Of a DNA stretch of 64,000 bases, positions 12,001 to 21,210 are shown piece by piece. The stretch spans positions 48,252,150-48,316,149 of the forward strand of contig CM051514.1 in the NCBI GenBank assembly GCA_028015205.1, read 5' to 3'. The stretch's first letter is position 1; each line of letters begins with the position of its first letter. This stretch comes from Mytilisepta virgata. Its lineage: Eukaryota > Mollusca > Bivalvia > Mytilida > Mytilidae. Under the pieces are notes generated by a model, which was not told where the DNA came from, ran no database searches, and saw only the letters and a list, made by a program, of their open reading frames with translations. The position numbers and the translations under genes were made by a program.

Positions 12001-14475
12001 TAGTGGCAAATATTTCATGCTTCTTCAGGGCGAGAACCACTTCAATTTATCAAACAATTCAAATAGGGTGGGATAGGACACAAAGGGGAACCAATTTTGA
12101 CTGCCACTGTAAAGAGAGATGGTTGGGGAGGGTCGGACAATTTAGCCTACTGTAGCGGCATTAGCCTACTCTTTTTTCGAAAACTACAGGAGATGTCTTT
12201 AGCGTGCATGGAGTATGGCATTTTCTAAACCCGTTACCCACAATGGTCCGCAGTCAGACTTTCCGTATTATGACCTGACAACCCCCCAACGAAAGGGTCC
12301 GCCCTATCTGCCACCTGGGGACGCGATAGGCAGCTCTGTAGGTTGAGCTCCCGTTATCCATCACAGGTGCCTAGTATTATCAGTTGAATGATTTATTATG
12401 TCACTATAAGAGATCAAATGAATATAATGCAAGTTTCATTGGAATAAATTATCTAATTTTCAGGGGGCTGTATATACTATCCGAGTATTTGTTCCAATAA
12501 GAAAGAAATAGAACGCTTGGACAATTTAATCAAAGGAATGACCGCACAATACGAACAAGAATATGTTCTGGCAAAGCAGTCTTATTATGATTTAAAGCAA
12601 GTGACTACAAACAACGGATATATTTCGTTCTACATCAACGATACCATGCAAATTGTTGAAACACTTCAACAGATCGAGGAAAATTTAGCCGCAGAACTTG
12701 AAAATAAACTGCCACTATTAGCCCAGATGTTTGAAGCCTCGCAAGATAATATAACGTTTGAACAGTACTTGCAGGCTATAATTGGAAATCTTGAATATAG
12801 GCTCTCAGATCTAAATAAAATGTTACTTCAGCATAAGCAAAACGCCTTAATCGGTATTGTAGTCCAGTATGTCGTAGAGGCAACGCTCAATAAATTCGTA
12901 AAATCGTTTAAAAACGCATATACGCATGTCACTGATGATCACATCATTTCAACAACGCATGCGTCACTTTGGGAACGAATGGAAGGAGCTGATGATGTAG
13001 CTACACCTAAAATAGGAGTAGTAAAAAAAATAAAGCTCGTTCCAAAGGCGTTTCGGCAAATGGCGAAAAATGTTGGACAGAGTTTTAGGGATTTCGGCAA
13101 AAGTGTTAAGAAATGGGGTAGAATAAAAAATTGGAAAGGTTTCAAAGGTAAACTTGCCCACACATTTAGAAAACCGATACAGAAACTTAAAAATGTCAAG
13201 GCGTTCTTAACAGACCCTGTTGCCAGGCAAAAGTTTGTCAAAGGCTACAGACTTAGCTGGTCTGAAAGGATTATGACGGGGATTGGTATTGTGGCAGATG
13301 TTATTTCACAGTATGTTCAGGTTAAAGAATGGGAAAAAGTTGCTACACAAATGGAAAAGGCCAAAAATGATTACCGTGAATATTATCAAAAATTAGACAA
13401 AAATTTAAAAGAAATTAATGCGGAAAAGGCAAATATGAGTATTTTATGGAACGAAACCATTGACATTTTTGAAAGCCTTAGTTTACCATTTAGAAGTTTA
13501 GTAGAAAATGCCACGAAGTACAACAATTTTTCGGATGTAGTAGGAATAGGGAGATTACCTGTTAATTACGCACAAAGTCCACTTTTTACAATAGACTTCG
13601 ATAATATGAATAAGAAGTCATTATCATCCAACCAACACAAAGTAATAAGTTTCCTTAAAGAAATACACAACAACATGACTGTTATTGAGGACAAAATGAG
13701 AGCAAGACTTGTTTTATATAATAATACTGCGACCAAATCGGAAACCAATGAAACTGTAGCAGACATTCTATCTGATGTTACAAGCATACTGCAATTCAGT
13801 CCATCTATGACGATGAAACACTTTGGACAACAACTGACCTCGAAGGACCTGGTATGTACAGTTTCTATATTGCGATTCGATATACCTGAGTATGATTTCT
13901 TTCCATTGGATACATTTCGTCCTCGCTGTGAAGTCAACGATTCAACATTCGAAACATTAAAGCGGGAGGCGTTAGTTAAACGCAAATCTCAGATTATGAG
14001 GGATGTAATATTAAGAAATGTGAAAAATGGTGGAGAGGAATCGTTATCCAAAATCGTAGACGCCGTGCATAATACGTATTCAGGAGTAAGCGACAAGACC
14101 ATAGCTGCATTTGGAAGTTCTCTAACAAAGCGGGATATTGTTTGTGCAATTGCACAGGAATTTCCAGCACGTTTGATGTACGATTTCATTAATTTGAGTA
14201 GATTCCATAATGGTTGTTCTTCAATTACAACAGGGGAGTTTAATAAACTTATACATGACGCGGACAAGTTACGGGAACTATCCAAAGGCATACAGAACAA
14301 CCTTAAAACATGCCATGACTTCAAATTTTGTCCGTGCTTATCTCAGGTTGCCAAGACGTACCATGTAACGGAACCGGAAGTTTCTAATCTTCTGAAACAT
14401 CTTAATCCGAACTGGCAACCTAATCCAGCAGCCCAGTTCTGTGGTCCAAACGGATGCGGATGTGTGCATCTCTAG
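3011..14475 (+). CDS. Secreted, furin-site-containing glycoprotein of unknown family (five exons)
   Basis: I do not recognise this gene. Coding exons are 3011-3062, 3463-3531, 8640-8690, 9211-9276 and 12464-14475 (2250 nt, 749 residues plus stop). All four introns are GT-AG and phase 1, and every junction keeps the frame. The product starts with a signal peptide (MMVPKKVYILGIICLCLVEG), then a short acidic/polar pro-region with an NIT sequon, then RHKR followed by GWGS, a furin-type site. Next comes a Gly-rich hydrophobic stretch (~45-75) ending in a CIYYPSIC pair. The large exon encodes helical, partly coiled-coil sequence, a Lys/Arg-rich middle with repeated amphipathic segments, and many N-glycosylation sequons. 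It also encodes two copies of a motif F-G-x2-L-T-x2-D-[LI]-V-C-x11-Y-D-F-x2-L-x2-F-x3-C and a Cys-rich C-terminus. The start is the first ATG of exon 1, preceded by an acceptor. Function is unknown; a secreted or membrane-inserting role is inference. Confidence 0.75.
3150..3400 (+). repeat. Dispersed repeat within intron 1
   Basis: The stretch from TGTTACAAAATTG to CAACATTTTAGGCCTTG also occurs at 21300-21500 in the same orientation, and at 21640-21800 reversed. It includes the shared GTATCT-CTCGTGCATAG-CTGTCC block. It fills most of the 400-bp intron 1. Confidence 0.7.
3463..3531 (+). CDS. Exon 2: pro-region
   Basis: Acceptor TTTCTTCAG, donor GTAAGT, 69 nt, phase 1 to 1. It encodes VEGLPNHEY... 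and the sequon NITT. The signal peptidase site probably lies at its start (VEG/LP). Confidence 0.7.
3765..4050 (+). repeat. Two ~160-bp dispersed modules, forward (intron 2)
   Basis: Same family as 725-1500: GGTCACAAGCTTTAATTC, a diverged CGACCCC core, AAAACCTTATTGCACATC and GAAATGAAATGCATAAA, then a second partial copy ending at TATTGCGCATC. It points toward the reversed array that begins at ~4350. Confidence 0.7.
4090..4720 (-). repeat. Hairpin-headed repeat with (TCCG)n and reversed ~160-bp modules
   Basis: Begins with TATCCCC...GGGGATA (4091-4122), a short stem-loop. Then comes a TCCG tetranucleotide array with TCGT interruptions (~4143-4325), then reversed copies of the module family (GCGCAATAAGGTTTTATAAT and GGGGTCGAATTTC are reverse complements of the forward motifs). 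A 111-codon RPSVRSSV-rich frame across the microsatellite is not a gene. Confidence 0.75.
4760..5080. other. Intron 2 segment, nothing recognised
   Basis: AT-rich sequence between two repeats; no ORF or repeat seen. Confidence 0.4.
5085..6123. mobile_element. ~1-kb hairpin-headed element with inverted ends
   Basis: It opens with a perfect 9-bp stem TATCCCCGC/GCGGGGATA (5087-5116), then a TACG microsatellite (~5128-5150). The body has two related blocks containing GTGCCGAAGGT(C/T)TCGG and TTTGCCCTT(A/G)GGGCA (~5230 and ~5530). The far end GGCGCGGGGATA (~6112-6123) is the reverse complement of the opening TATCCCCGCGCT at 11 of 12 positions. No transposase is seen, so it is non-autonomous or a decayed unit. 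The boundary call is inference. Confidence 0.55.
6255..6960 (+). repeat. ~150-bp tandem satellite, about five copies
   Basis: Each unit contains ATAGTTGACCTA, ACTTATAGTATCTGAGAAG, GACCAAACAACAGAAAC, CCATGAAAATGAGGTCAAGG and ACATGCACACCTTACAATCA. Copies 1-4 are close and the last, toward 6960, is strongly diverged. This repeat type is common in bivalve DNA from general knowledge. It lies inside intron 2. Confidence 0.85.
7010..7500 (+). repeat. ~160-bp dispersed modules, forward (intron 2)
   Basis: Three to four copies of the module family at 725-1500: TCAACCCCTGTGGGCCCC, AATTCGACCCCTTTGGGC, AACCTTATTGCGAATCTGCA and repeated GAAATAAAATGCA. It ends in a GACAGACGTACAGACAGAGG-like tract at ~7490-7512. 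Confidence 0.75.
7520..8639. other. Rest of intron 2, no feature recognised
   Basis: A 66-codon frame at 8311-8511 has no recognisable content and no fitting splice sites. It ends in the acceptor AATTTACAG at 8639. Confidence 0.4.
8640..8690 (+). CDS. Exon 3: furin-type site
   Basis: Acceptor AATTTACAG, donor GTAAGT, 51 nt, phase 1 to 1. It encodes TEVELHRHKRGWGSVL. RHKR fits the R-x-[KR]-R furin consensus. Confidence 0.65.
8691..9210. other. Intron 3, no feature recognised
   Basis: Short AT-rich frames overlap here but show no family signature. The intron ends in a pyrimidine-rich tract and TTTTAG. Confidence 0.4.
9211..9276 (+). CDS. Exon 4: hydrophobic Gly-rich segment
   Basis: Acceptor TTCTGTTTTAG, donor GTATAC, 66 nt, phase 1 to 1. 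It encodes TGLSVLVKTTSLGLTLGAAI plus flanking residues: no acidic residue and a single Lys. It would lie just after the N-terminus made by cleavage at RHKR. Confidence 0.65.
9374..9640. repeat. 26-bp minisatellite with hairpin units (intron 4), array 1
   Basis: About ten units step by ~26 bp (GGTTCTA at 9377, 9403, 9428, 9454). Two variants alternate: GGTTCTAGGGTAGAACC-x-TCCAGAAT and GGTTCTAAGGTAGAACTGTCATAAAT. The first variant contains a perfect stem GGTTCTA/TAGAACC with a 3-nt loop. Confidence 0.85.
10035..10200. repeat. 26-bp minisatellite, array 2
   Basis: The same GGTTCTA...TAGAACC units resume after ~400 bp of AT-rich sequence (9641-10034), with TCCAGAAT and TCATAAAT spacers. It is more degenerate than array 1. 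Confidence 0.8.
10205..11270. other. Intron 4 middle, no confident feature
   Basis: AT-rich. Minus-strand frames at 10327-10779 contain phrases such as VWVGEYPRGPRVHH but have no catalytic motif or splice context I can support; a decayed repeat is possible. Confidence 0.35.
11275..11500 (+). repeat. Common mussel-type dispersed repeat (intron 4)
   Basis: Runs from GACTGTCATACAAGTGGGAG through CACCATTTTCTTCAGAAAATGCC and AAGTCAGGAATATGACAGTT to CCTTGGAGTACAGTA. I know this string type from many Mytilus non-coding regions (general knowledge, not checked). Small frames here are not genes. Confidence 0.6.
11960..12380 (+). repeat. ~400-bp dispersed repeat, copy A
   Basis: Runs from TTGATTGATTGTTGCTTAACGTC (broken here by other bases) to CATCACAGGTGCCTAG. 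The same sequence, same orientation, is at 62973-63318. Shared blocks include TTTTGACTGCCACTGTAAA, GCATTAGCCTACTCTTT, CTTTAGCGTGCAT and GTATTATG(A/G)CCTGACAACC. No ORF. Confidence 0.85.
12464..14475 (+). CDS. Exon 5: main body of the secreted protein
   Basis: Acceptor CTAATTTTCAG at 12463; open from there to TAG at 14473-14475 (670 codons after the junction codon). It carries the CIYYPSIC pair, coiled-coil helices, a basic region (nt ~13010-13230), a GIGIVADVISQYVQ helix (~13280), sequons NMS, NET, NAT, NFS, NMT, NNT and NDS, and two motif copies (nt 13771-13932 and 14053-14217). The tail is Cys-rich with GPNGCGCVHL at the end. Confidence 0.9.
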
Positions 14476-14590
14476 AGAGTTCTGTTTGTTCTGAAAAAAA
14501 AAAAAAACATTAAGAATATTTCGTATAATCTAAAATATTTGTACTTTTAAACTTCAAATCGATATCCTGCTTTATCCATAGATTTATATC

Positions 14591-14596
14591 AATAAA
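14591..14596 (+). promoter_or_regulatory. Candidate poly(A) signal of the secreted-protein gene
   Basis: First AATAAA after the stop codon at 14475, 116 bp downstream. Further AATAAA copies follow within 150 bp, so the exact site is uncertain. Confidence 0.5.
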
Positions 14597-14599
14597 ATC

Positions 14600-15120
14600 C
14601 TACATAGCTTTATTATTAATAAAAACAATCTAGCAAAAAAACAATTAATTATAATTTCATTCTCTGTGGCCAAATCTTTTTAAATTGATTTCTGCACGAA
14701 AACTGTTCCGCTCAATAAATTAATCTTTAAATCTCTTAGTTTTCAGCGATCGAACAAAATCTAACAGTATAGTTCTTTTCGTTTTAACTTGTTAAAATGA
14801 ACTCAATCTATGGAGATTATGTAATACAGCATAGAATGACCATAACTATCACTGCTGGTGTATTCCGAACATATTTACAAGATTAGTGTTTTAGTATTTA
14901 TATACTAGAGGAAAATCTGTGCTTTGGAATTTACAGTTGTGAAATTGTTCAATTTTCTGTAAGGAGCATAGTCCTATTCTTTGTTATTTTTTACTCAACC
15001 CTTGTGGGCATTTTTTGCATGTGAAATCTGCTCTTTAAGATTTAGGGTATGTTGTATTTTCGGAATTTCATTTTGTGGTTGTCGGAAACAATATACAGTA
15101 TTTGTCGGATTTCATTGTAA
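14600..15120. other. No gene recognised
   Basis: AT-rich sequence downstream of the secreted-protein gene. Confidence 0.4.
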
Positions 15121-15126
15121 TTGTGT

Positions 15127-15550
15127 GTAATTATACCCTCGCTCCAAAGGAGAGGGGCTTATGCTGTTTTATCCTTGTGGTTCCGTGCGTGCGTTTTTCC
15201 GAAACAAAATTTTTCGTCACACTTTTATCTGCAACTACTCATCACAACCGCCTGATATTTTGTCACAATCCTTCTATAGGTACGTCATATTGTGGGATAC
15301 GTTTTCGGACCAAGGCGACATCAACTTTCTGTTTGACCACTTCGTTTATTTTTCGACCTTATTGTTTTGAATGCAAACATTTTTTATTACACTTTTCTCT
15401 GCTACTACTGATCACAGCCGCTTAATACGTTGTCACAAGATTTCTATAGATATGTCATATTGTGGGATACGTTTTCGGACCGAGGCGACATCAACTTCCC
15501 GTTTAAATTTACGAATTCGTTTATTTTTTCGACTTTTATGAGACTTTCCT
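15127..15550 (+). repeat. Hairpin-headed repeat with two ~180-bp modules
   Basis: Begins ACCCTCGCTCCAAAGGAGAGGGG, a small stem-loop. Then come two modules sharing CACACTTTT-TCTGC-ACTAC, GATCACA-CCGC, TCATATTGTGGGATACGTTTT, CGGACC(A/G)AGGCGACATCAACTT and CGTTTATTTTTCGAC. No coding role. Confidence 0.75.
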
Positions 15551-15584
15551 AACCTCTTTATTGTCACTTTATTTGATGAATAGG

Positions 15585-15862
15585 AAGCAACAAGACGCTG
15601 TTTCTTTGTTTAAATTTTTTCAGGTGAATTGTTTCATATTGTGTCAAATGTATCCATCAAATCGAAATAATATCTTTTAATAATTTTAATAATCTACTGT
15701 ACGGTTTAATGCAAATAAATGAAAAGCAACAAGACGCTGTTTCTTTGTTTAAATTTTTTTCAGGTGAATTGTTTCATATTGTGTCAAATGTATCCATCAA
15801 ATCGAAATAATACCTTTTAATAATTTTAATAATCTACTGTACGGTTTAATGCAAATAAATGA
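15585..15862. repeat. 139-bp tandem duplication
   Basis: CAAGACGCTGTTTCTTTG occurs at 15591 and 15730. The copies are nearly identical through ATGCAAATAAATGAAAA, differing by one T-run length and one base. It is recent. Confidence 0.9.
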
Positions 15863-17220
15863 AAATACACTCTCCATAGAGCACGAATGAACTACGTGTG
15901 TACATTCTCTATCATTTGAATTCATTTTGTTTTGAAATGTAGTCACTCAATACAACAATATAATGTCCGTTCACTCTATACCACACAGAATAAATACTCC
16001 TAATATAATTTCAGGTCCTCAAAATGTATTCACTCCGTATACAGTCTAGCGGAATCATGAGAGGAAACTAGCTTTCCCTCTTTATTTGTGTCGATAGTAT
16101 TTTTCTATTTTGGAAAATTCTGGCATTCGGGGATACAGCCTATGTAAACATTTAACATGTGTATTCACAAAATATAAGCGATTGTATATCAGAAACGAAC
16201 TGCATACTTAATATAAATTGGTATCATTTCTAAAATTGCGGTTACAAGGTTCCACCGGAACAAACTAACAATTGCCGTAAAGGTCCCCTTTTTCCCATGG
16301 GTCTGAGGATTTTATGGTGCAAAACCCTTGATTCTGGGACATTTCAAGACTAACTTGGTCTCGAATTGTAATGAAAATAAAGCAAAATAATATAAGCTAT
16401 TCATTAAAAAACCAATTGGACGATTTGTTCTGGCAGTTGATATGTCAACGATGAAAAAATTTCGTGAAAATATTTCTGGTGGGGTAGGTGTTTTCCGAAA
16501 TAAAGCACATATAGCCTGATTTCCAGTGAGCTCCAATAATCGTATAACTTACCAGTTATAAAGGAGGGGGTTGGATTTGTTTTAAGACTGGTCCTATTTG
16601 AAATGCCTTTTGTCAAGACTTAGTTGATTCATTGTATTTAAGATAGCATTTTCCTTTCTTATATATTATATATTTTATATATATCCTCCGTCTCAATAGA
16701 ATTAACGACTTTGTGAAAAAAGCCAAAAAACAACTTCGGAGATATCAGTGCCTAAGACTAAGAGAAATACTCATGAGTTTCCAAAATTTTAACAACTTTG
16801 TCACAGTATATTTCAAGTACCAGTTTAACGCCAGGCACCGAACTACTAAGAGTTTGTCTGGTGATACCCGTAGGGACTGCATTCGACCAGTAGTCAATTT
16901 CAAATTTAGAATAAGAAAAAATAATAGGTATATGATGACAAAATATTCATTTAATCGTATACAACGGACAAGTCCAATCATAAGATACATGCAGTATGAC
17001 CAACTGGAGTAAACACATACCATAAAACCCAATATAGTCTGTTAACTGCTAAGTGTATGCCAGCTGGAAATGGTCAAATTTTAGCGCTTCTCAGATCAGG
17101 ACATGATTGTTAACCGGCTCTGCAGTATTTTATTATCGGAAATGTAAATCATACGATGATATTATCTAAAAGTAATACTCTCTAAGGATTCTAAAACAAA
17201 ACTCCGTGCTTGACCATAAA
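15863..17220. other. No gene recognised
   Basis: Several 60-100 codon frames overlap on both strands (16312-17032) without family signatures or splice context. Confidence 0.4.
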
Positions 17221-17229
17221 AACTTGTTT

Positions 17230-17830
17230 ATCTGACCCAAAGTGAAACCCTAGACATAGTGCTTATCTTTCACTTGAAGTTTTTGAGATTTTTTCATTCC
17301 GTTCCCATTGCAACTGAAGCCATCTTAAATACTTCTAGATTAAAGTGCATTTCATGGCTTGACTCTTACGCTTTACACAAAGTTTCACGAAGAGTGGATA
17401 GATTTCGGTTTTCCTTTTTTCTTTTATTTTTTGTTCCCTTTCAATTGTTATGACGACAAGGAACATCATGGAGTTACATAAAGATTGGATAAATTTAAGA
17501 TTTTTGGAAATTGTTGCCCTATGTCCATTGTAACGACAGTCATTATGAAAATTCCAATAGATTTACTGCATAACCAGGATATGGAATTTCATGAAGATTT
17601 AATTATTTTCTTTTTGTGGAATTTTCATGTACTTTTCTAGTCTTGGGACATAACCTTCATATGAAATTTGAGAGAGTTTGGAGTAATTTTAATTTTGGAT
17701 TCTTTTCGTTTTGCCGTCTTTCCGTGGTAACCATCCTTACTGGAAGTCCACATTGCACATCTAGGCAGGGTGTTCAACCATTCTGTAAAATTCGATGAAG
17801 TTTCGTGAGAAAATGATCGGATAAGTTCAG
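17230..17830. repeat. Diverged tandem repeat
   Basis: Segments with TTTCATGAAG/TTTCACGAAG, GATTT-GG-TTTT-TTTT and CCATTGTAACGAC/CCATTGCAACTG recur roughly every 110-180 bp. Divergence is high, so unit limits are approximate. Confidence 0.4.
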
Positions 17831-18014
17831 CATCAAGATAAGAAGAAACATAAAACAAAACAACAATACAAACATGCAAAGGGACATAATCATTATTAAA
17901 CTTCTATAAAAGAGTTGAAGTACCAAATTGAGATTTAAGTTATCTCTCTTTTTAAATCAAGAAATTAACATTTTTTTGTTTTTCAATAAAACTGATTAAA
18001 AGTTGGTTAAATAT

Positions 18015-18162
18015 AGATTATTCTTCAGGTACGAGTGAGTTATGGAATTTCTCCACCCGAGATAGTTAAATTTTCGGTTTTCAACACGCGAGGTTTAGCG
18101 AGCGTGTTAAAACCCAAAATTGGAGAAATTCCGTAACTCACGAGTAAATTGAAGGAGAATCT
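18015..18162. mobile_element. 148-bp foldback element
   Basis: Left arm from AGATTATTCTTCAGGTACGA to GGAATTTCTCCA; right arm from TGGAGAAATTCC to GAAGGAGAATCT. The arms pair over ~40 bp with few mismatches, and an inner palindrome (AACACGCGAGG-TTTAG-CGAGCGTGTT) lies at the centre. A related left arm occurs at 36587-36630, so this is a family. Confidence 0.8.
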
Positions 18163-18165
18163 GTT

Positions 18166-18720
18166 TCTCCTATGATTTTCGACAAAAACCTCAAGAAAAT
18201 GTCGTTGCTATGTAGTTTGTTTACATGGGCGTCATTTCGGGATTTTTCTAGTTTATCGTTCCAATAACTGTAGAAAAAACGCCGGTAATTCCCACGTAGA
18301 AATTTAATCACCGGGAAGTGGTTGAAAATATTATGTATTTTTATCCCACCGATTAAACACGTCAAGAACAGGAGAAAAATGCTTTAATTTACAAAAGGCA
18401 GAGGTGAAATTGTCAGCCTACAATTAATTTTAATGTCCTAATTGATCTCCTGTAATGAATTGAATTTTTTGTTTTTAAAAAGCAAGATTTACAATGCATT
18501 GCAATGTGAATGTTGTAACCCACATTCCTAATATTCAAACATCGCTCATATTTAACCAGAATGTAATGGTTTGAGGTCTGGGTTAAAAAAGATCTGTTGG
18601 TCAAAGTCCAAGCTCACCAAGATGTAAAGGTCTAAGACCGTTTTGGAGATGATCAAGATACGATGATTCAAGGCGAAGGTCGTGTTGTCAAATTCGTGAA
18701 CCATAAAAAATAAAATAAAA
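18166..18720. other. No gene recognised
   Basis: AT-rich; short minus-strand frames without recognisable content. Confidence 0.35.
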
Positions 18721-18724
18721 CATA

Positions 18725-18900
18725 TATTGTATACGGGTGCCGAATACGGAGCAGGAACTGCTTACCCTTTCGGAGCACCTGGGTTCACTCCTGGTTTTTA
18801 TAGGAGTTCGTAATGTTCATTGTTTTTTTAGTTTTTTGTGTTTATTTGTTGTGCTTGTGCTTGTTCATTTGGATTCCCGGGTTTGTCTGTCCAATGGATT
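18725..18900 (+). repeat. Dispersed repeat, copy 1
   Basis: Contains GGAGCAGGAACTGCTTACCC, GGGTTCACTCCTGG, GTGTTTATTTGTTGTGCTTG and CCCGGGTTTGTCTGTCCAAT. The reverse complement of the same sequence is at 25010-25215, where a 32-bp insertion interrupts it. Confidence 0.85.
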
Positions 18901-19640
18901 TATTGGTCCTTAAGTATATTGTCCTTTTTATATATTGAAATCCGGAAAGGATTATTACAATACAGCACAAAAACTAAAGCACTAGTAAAGCTAAGAATAC
19001 TATAAGACACCAGAATGGTAAACATGTCCTGTCCAATGGTAATTACGTAAAATCCATGGGGAAATCTTGAGATCTCAATTCCAATGAAATCTAACTGAAG
19101 ATATTTTGATTCATGTATACAAATGAACACAAAATGGAAAACTGAAATAAACAGACCATACTCTCGTTTTCCACATCTGCCCTGGCATCCCACCACCTAT
19201 TGGCCATATCCCACTCTGATGTCTAGGTCAGACCCGGCCAGTTAGGATAATGCCATAATATGAAAAAATTATAGATTAAAACATTGTCTAATTCATATCG
19301 GATCGGGTATCATCCCGAGACCCACATATCGGACCGAAGGCTCTTAGCCATGTTTGAATCTACATATCATACACTTCCTGAATTTTTATTTCCGAATGAA
19401 CCAGGTCTTAATGGCCACATTTTACTTGCACTTTAATGATAGGTAATTAGTGAATTAATAGCAATTTACTTCTGCTCGTTATAAACAGGCAAATTCTATC
19501 ATACTAGTGCTAAAAAAATAAGCGCATGAGTAAAAATGAAGGATATTGTGACAACATTCCCTGGGAAATAGTAAATTCAGAAATGAGAAATTCAGAAGAA
19601 AGTTCCGGGATATTGCGATTGTCTCCGTCTGTCTGTCATA
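18901..19640. other. No gene recognised
   Basis: Contains a short stretch (GAAATCTAACTGAAGATAT near 19085) shared with the repeat at 57945-58171. Nothing else is supported. Confidence 0.4.
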
Positions 19641-20050
19641 CTTTCTTGTGACATGAGCTTCTCCTTCAATTTTGGGTTTAGGGATTTATTTTCTATATAG
19701 ATTGGTTGTATACTATCTATAGATGCGCAGTAAGGTTTAAGAATTTCGATTTTCTAAACTTGAGCTCCACAGGGGTCGAAATTTGAACTTGTGAAATAAA
19801 GCTTGTGACGTTAACTCCTCATTCACTTTTAAATTTATATATATTATTTCTATACAGTATTGTCATACACCATTAAGGTACACGAACATGATGGAGATGC
19901 ACACTAATGTTTTAGAATTTTCATTTTCAAAATTTGGGACCCACAGGGGTCGAATTTACAAAATAGTGAATTTAAGCTTGTGACCGAAGCTCCCCTTACA
20001 TTTTTTATTTCTTTACAGTATTGTCAAACACCATATAATTCAAAATCGTA
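19640..20050 (-). repeat. ~160-bp dispersed modules, reversed
   Basis: Two to three modules of the 725-1500 family in reverse orientation: GATGCGCAGTAAGGTTTAAG, CACAGGGGTCGAAATTTG, CACAGGGGTCGAATTTAC and TTTCTATACAGTATTGTCAT. A TCCGTCTGTCTGTCAT tract precedes them at ~19625. Confidence 0.75.
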
Positions 20051-20136
20051 TTTGAAAAAATTATTATTATATATTTATTACCTCGTAGCCGCGGTTTATT
20101 AACTCGTGGCCACGATTTATTTCCTCAATCATAGAT

Positions 20137-20398
20137 ATTTTAGTTTGTTTAGTTGGGGTTTAATGCCGTTTTCAGCACATTTTGGCCATTTCGCGGCGGC
20201 CAGTTTTTATTTGTGGAAGAAGCCGGAGTACCCGGAGAGAACCACCGACGTTCAGTAGGAAAATTGGCAATCTTTGTCAATTAAGATCGGAGTCGAACAC
20301 ACCCCGCCATAGGTGAGATTCGAAATCACAACCTCAGCGTTGACAGGCTAGTAATCGGTAGTAGTCATGATGAACTACTTAGACCACTCGGTCCGCTT
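20137..20398 (-). mobile_element. tRNA-derived SINE, copy 1
   Basis: On the minus strand it starts GCGGACCGAGTGGTCTAAGT (A-box-like) and carries a B-box-like segment (GTTGTGATTTCGAATCTCAC). It then has a core with TCTCCGGGTACTCCGGCTTC and ends in CCCCAACTAAACAAAC. The same unit is at 36626-36882. The core resembles the conserved centres of mollusc/Meta-type SINEs (from memory). Pol III promoted, non-autonomous. Confidence 0.8.
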
Positions 20399-20399
20399 A

Positions 20400-21200
20400 A
20401 TAATAAATAAGTCTTGGTCATGCGTTAATAAGAAATGTATTACAAAAACCACAAAAACGGAATTAATATCGCAATTCTGTCTATCAGCTCCGGAAACAAT
20501 GGTGTCAGAAAGTCAACAGATGTTACCGCAAATCCGCATATTACAATAAGCAGACAAGAAACACACATGTATATCTACGTTAATTATTATATTGGTATCT
20601 TGTTGACACCGGGTGTATGTTCTATATTTCAGTAAAATGTAAAATTGTTTAATATCTATCAACGTTACCAGATAAGACATTTCAACCGTTGAATATCGAT
20701 AAATGATTTATCAAAATGTTTGTGTAGGTTTCCAATATCCGTTAGAAAACGATTAAAATTTTTACTTAATGAAACTTTAGACAACCTGAAGAGAAAATAT
20801 CAAAAGCAAATATTTAAACTTAGTCTGGAACCCAGTCCAAAGAACGTTTTCTTTTTAATTTACTGGCAGATTTAATTCTCTCTGTGGAAATGTGACGTTT
20901 GTTAAAATCAAATTTAAAATGTTGATATCTTAACTAGTGACGAAAAAGAAATCGGGGAGAAACTATCAGTATTTAGACATGTTTCTACAATATATTTTAC
21001 TGACTTAGTAAGAGCCGAAAACGAAAGATTACGGCTGTATGCATCTAAAATTAACCATGTATCATTCCCCATTTCGTAGATACAAATTTAAAGGGGCATT
21101 GTGTTAAATGGTGCAGTCTGCTTTGCATCAGTTCCCATTTTTATCACTTGGCCTGCATGAGTCTCTTCTATATTAGTGCTAATTTCAGAAATGTGCCTCA
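20400..21200. other. No gene recognised
   Basis: AT-rich; two overlapping 60-66 codon plus-strand frames at 20367-20635 have no recognisable content. Confidence 0.35.
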
Positions 21201-21210
21201 AAAATGGTAT

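Noticed and set aside
13566..13985. 139-codon minus-strand frame, and 13989-14324
   Set aside because: Antisense shadows of exon 5 of the secreted-protein gene.
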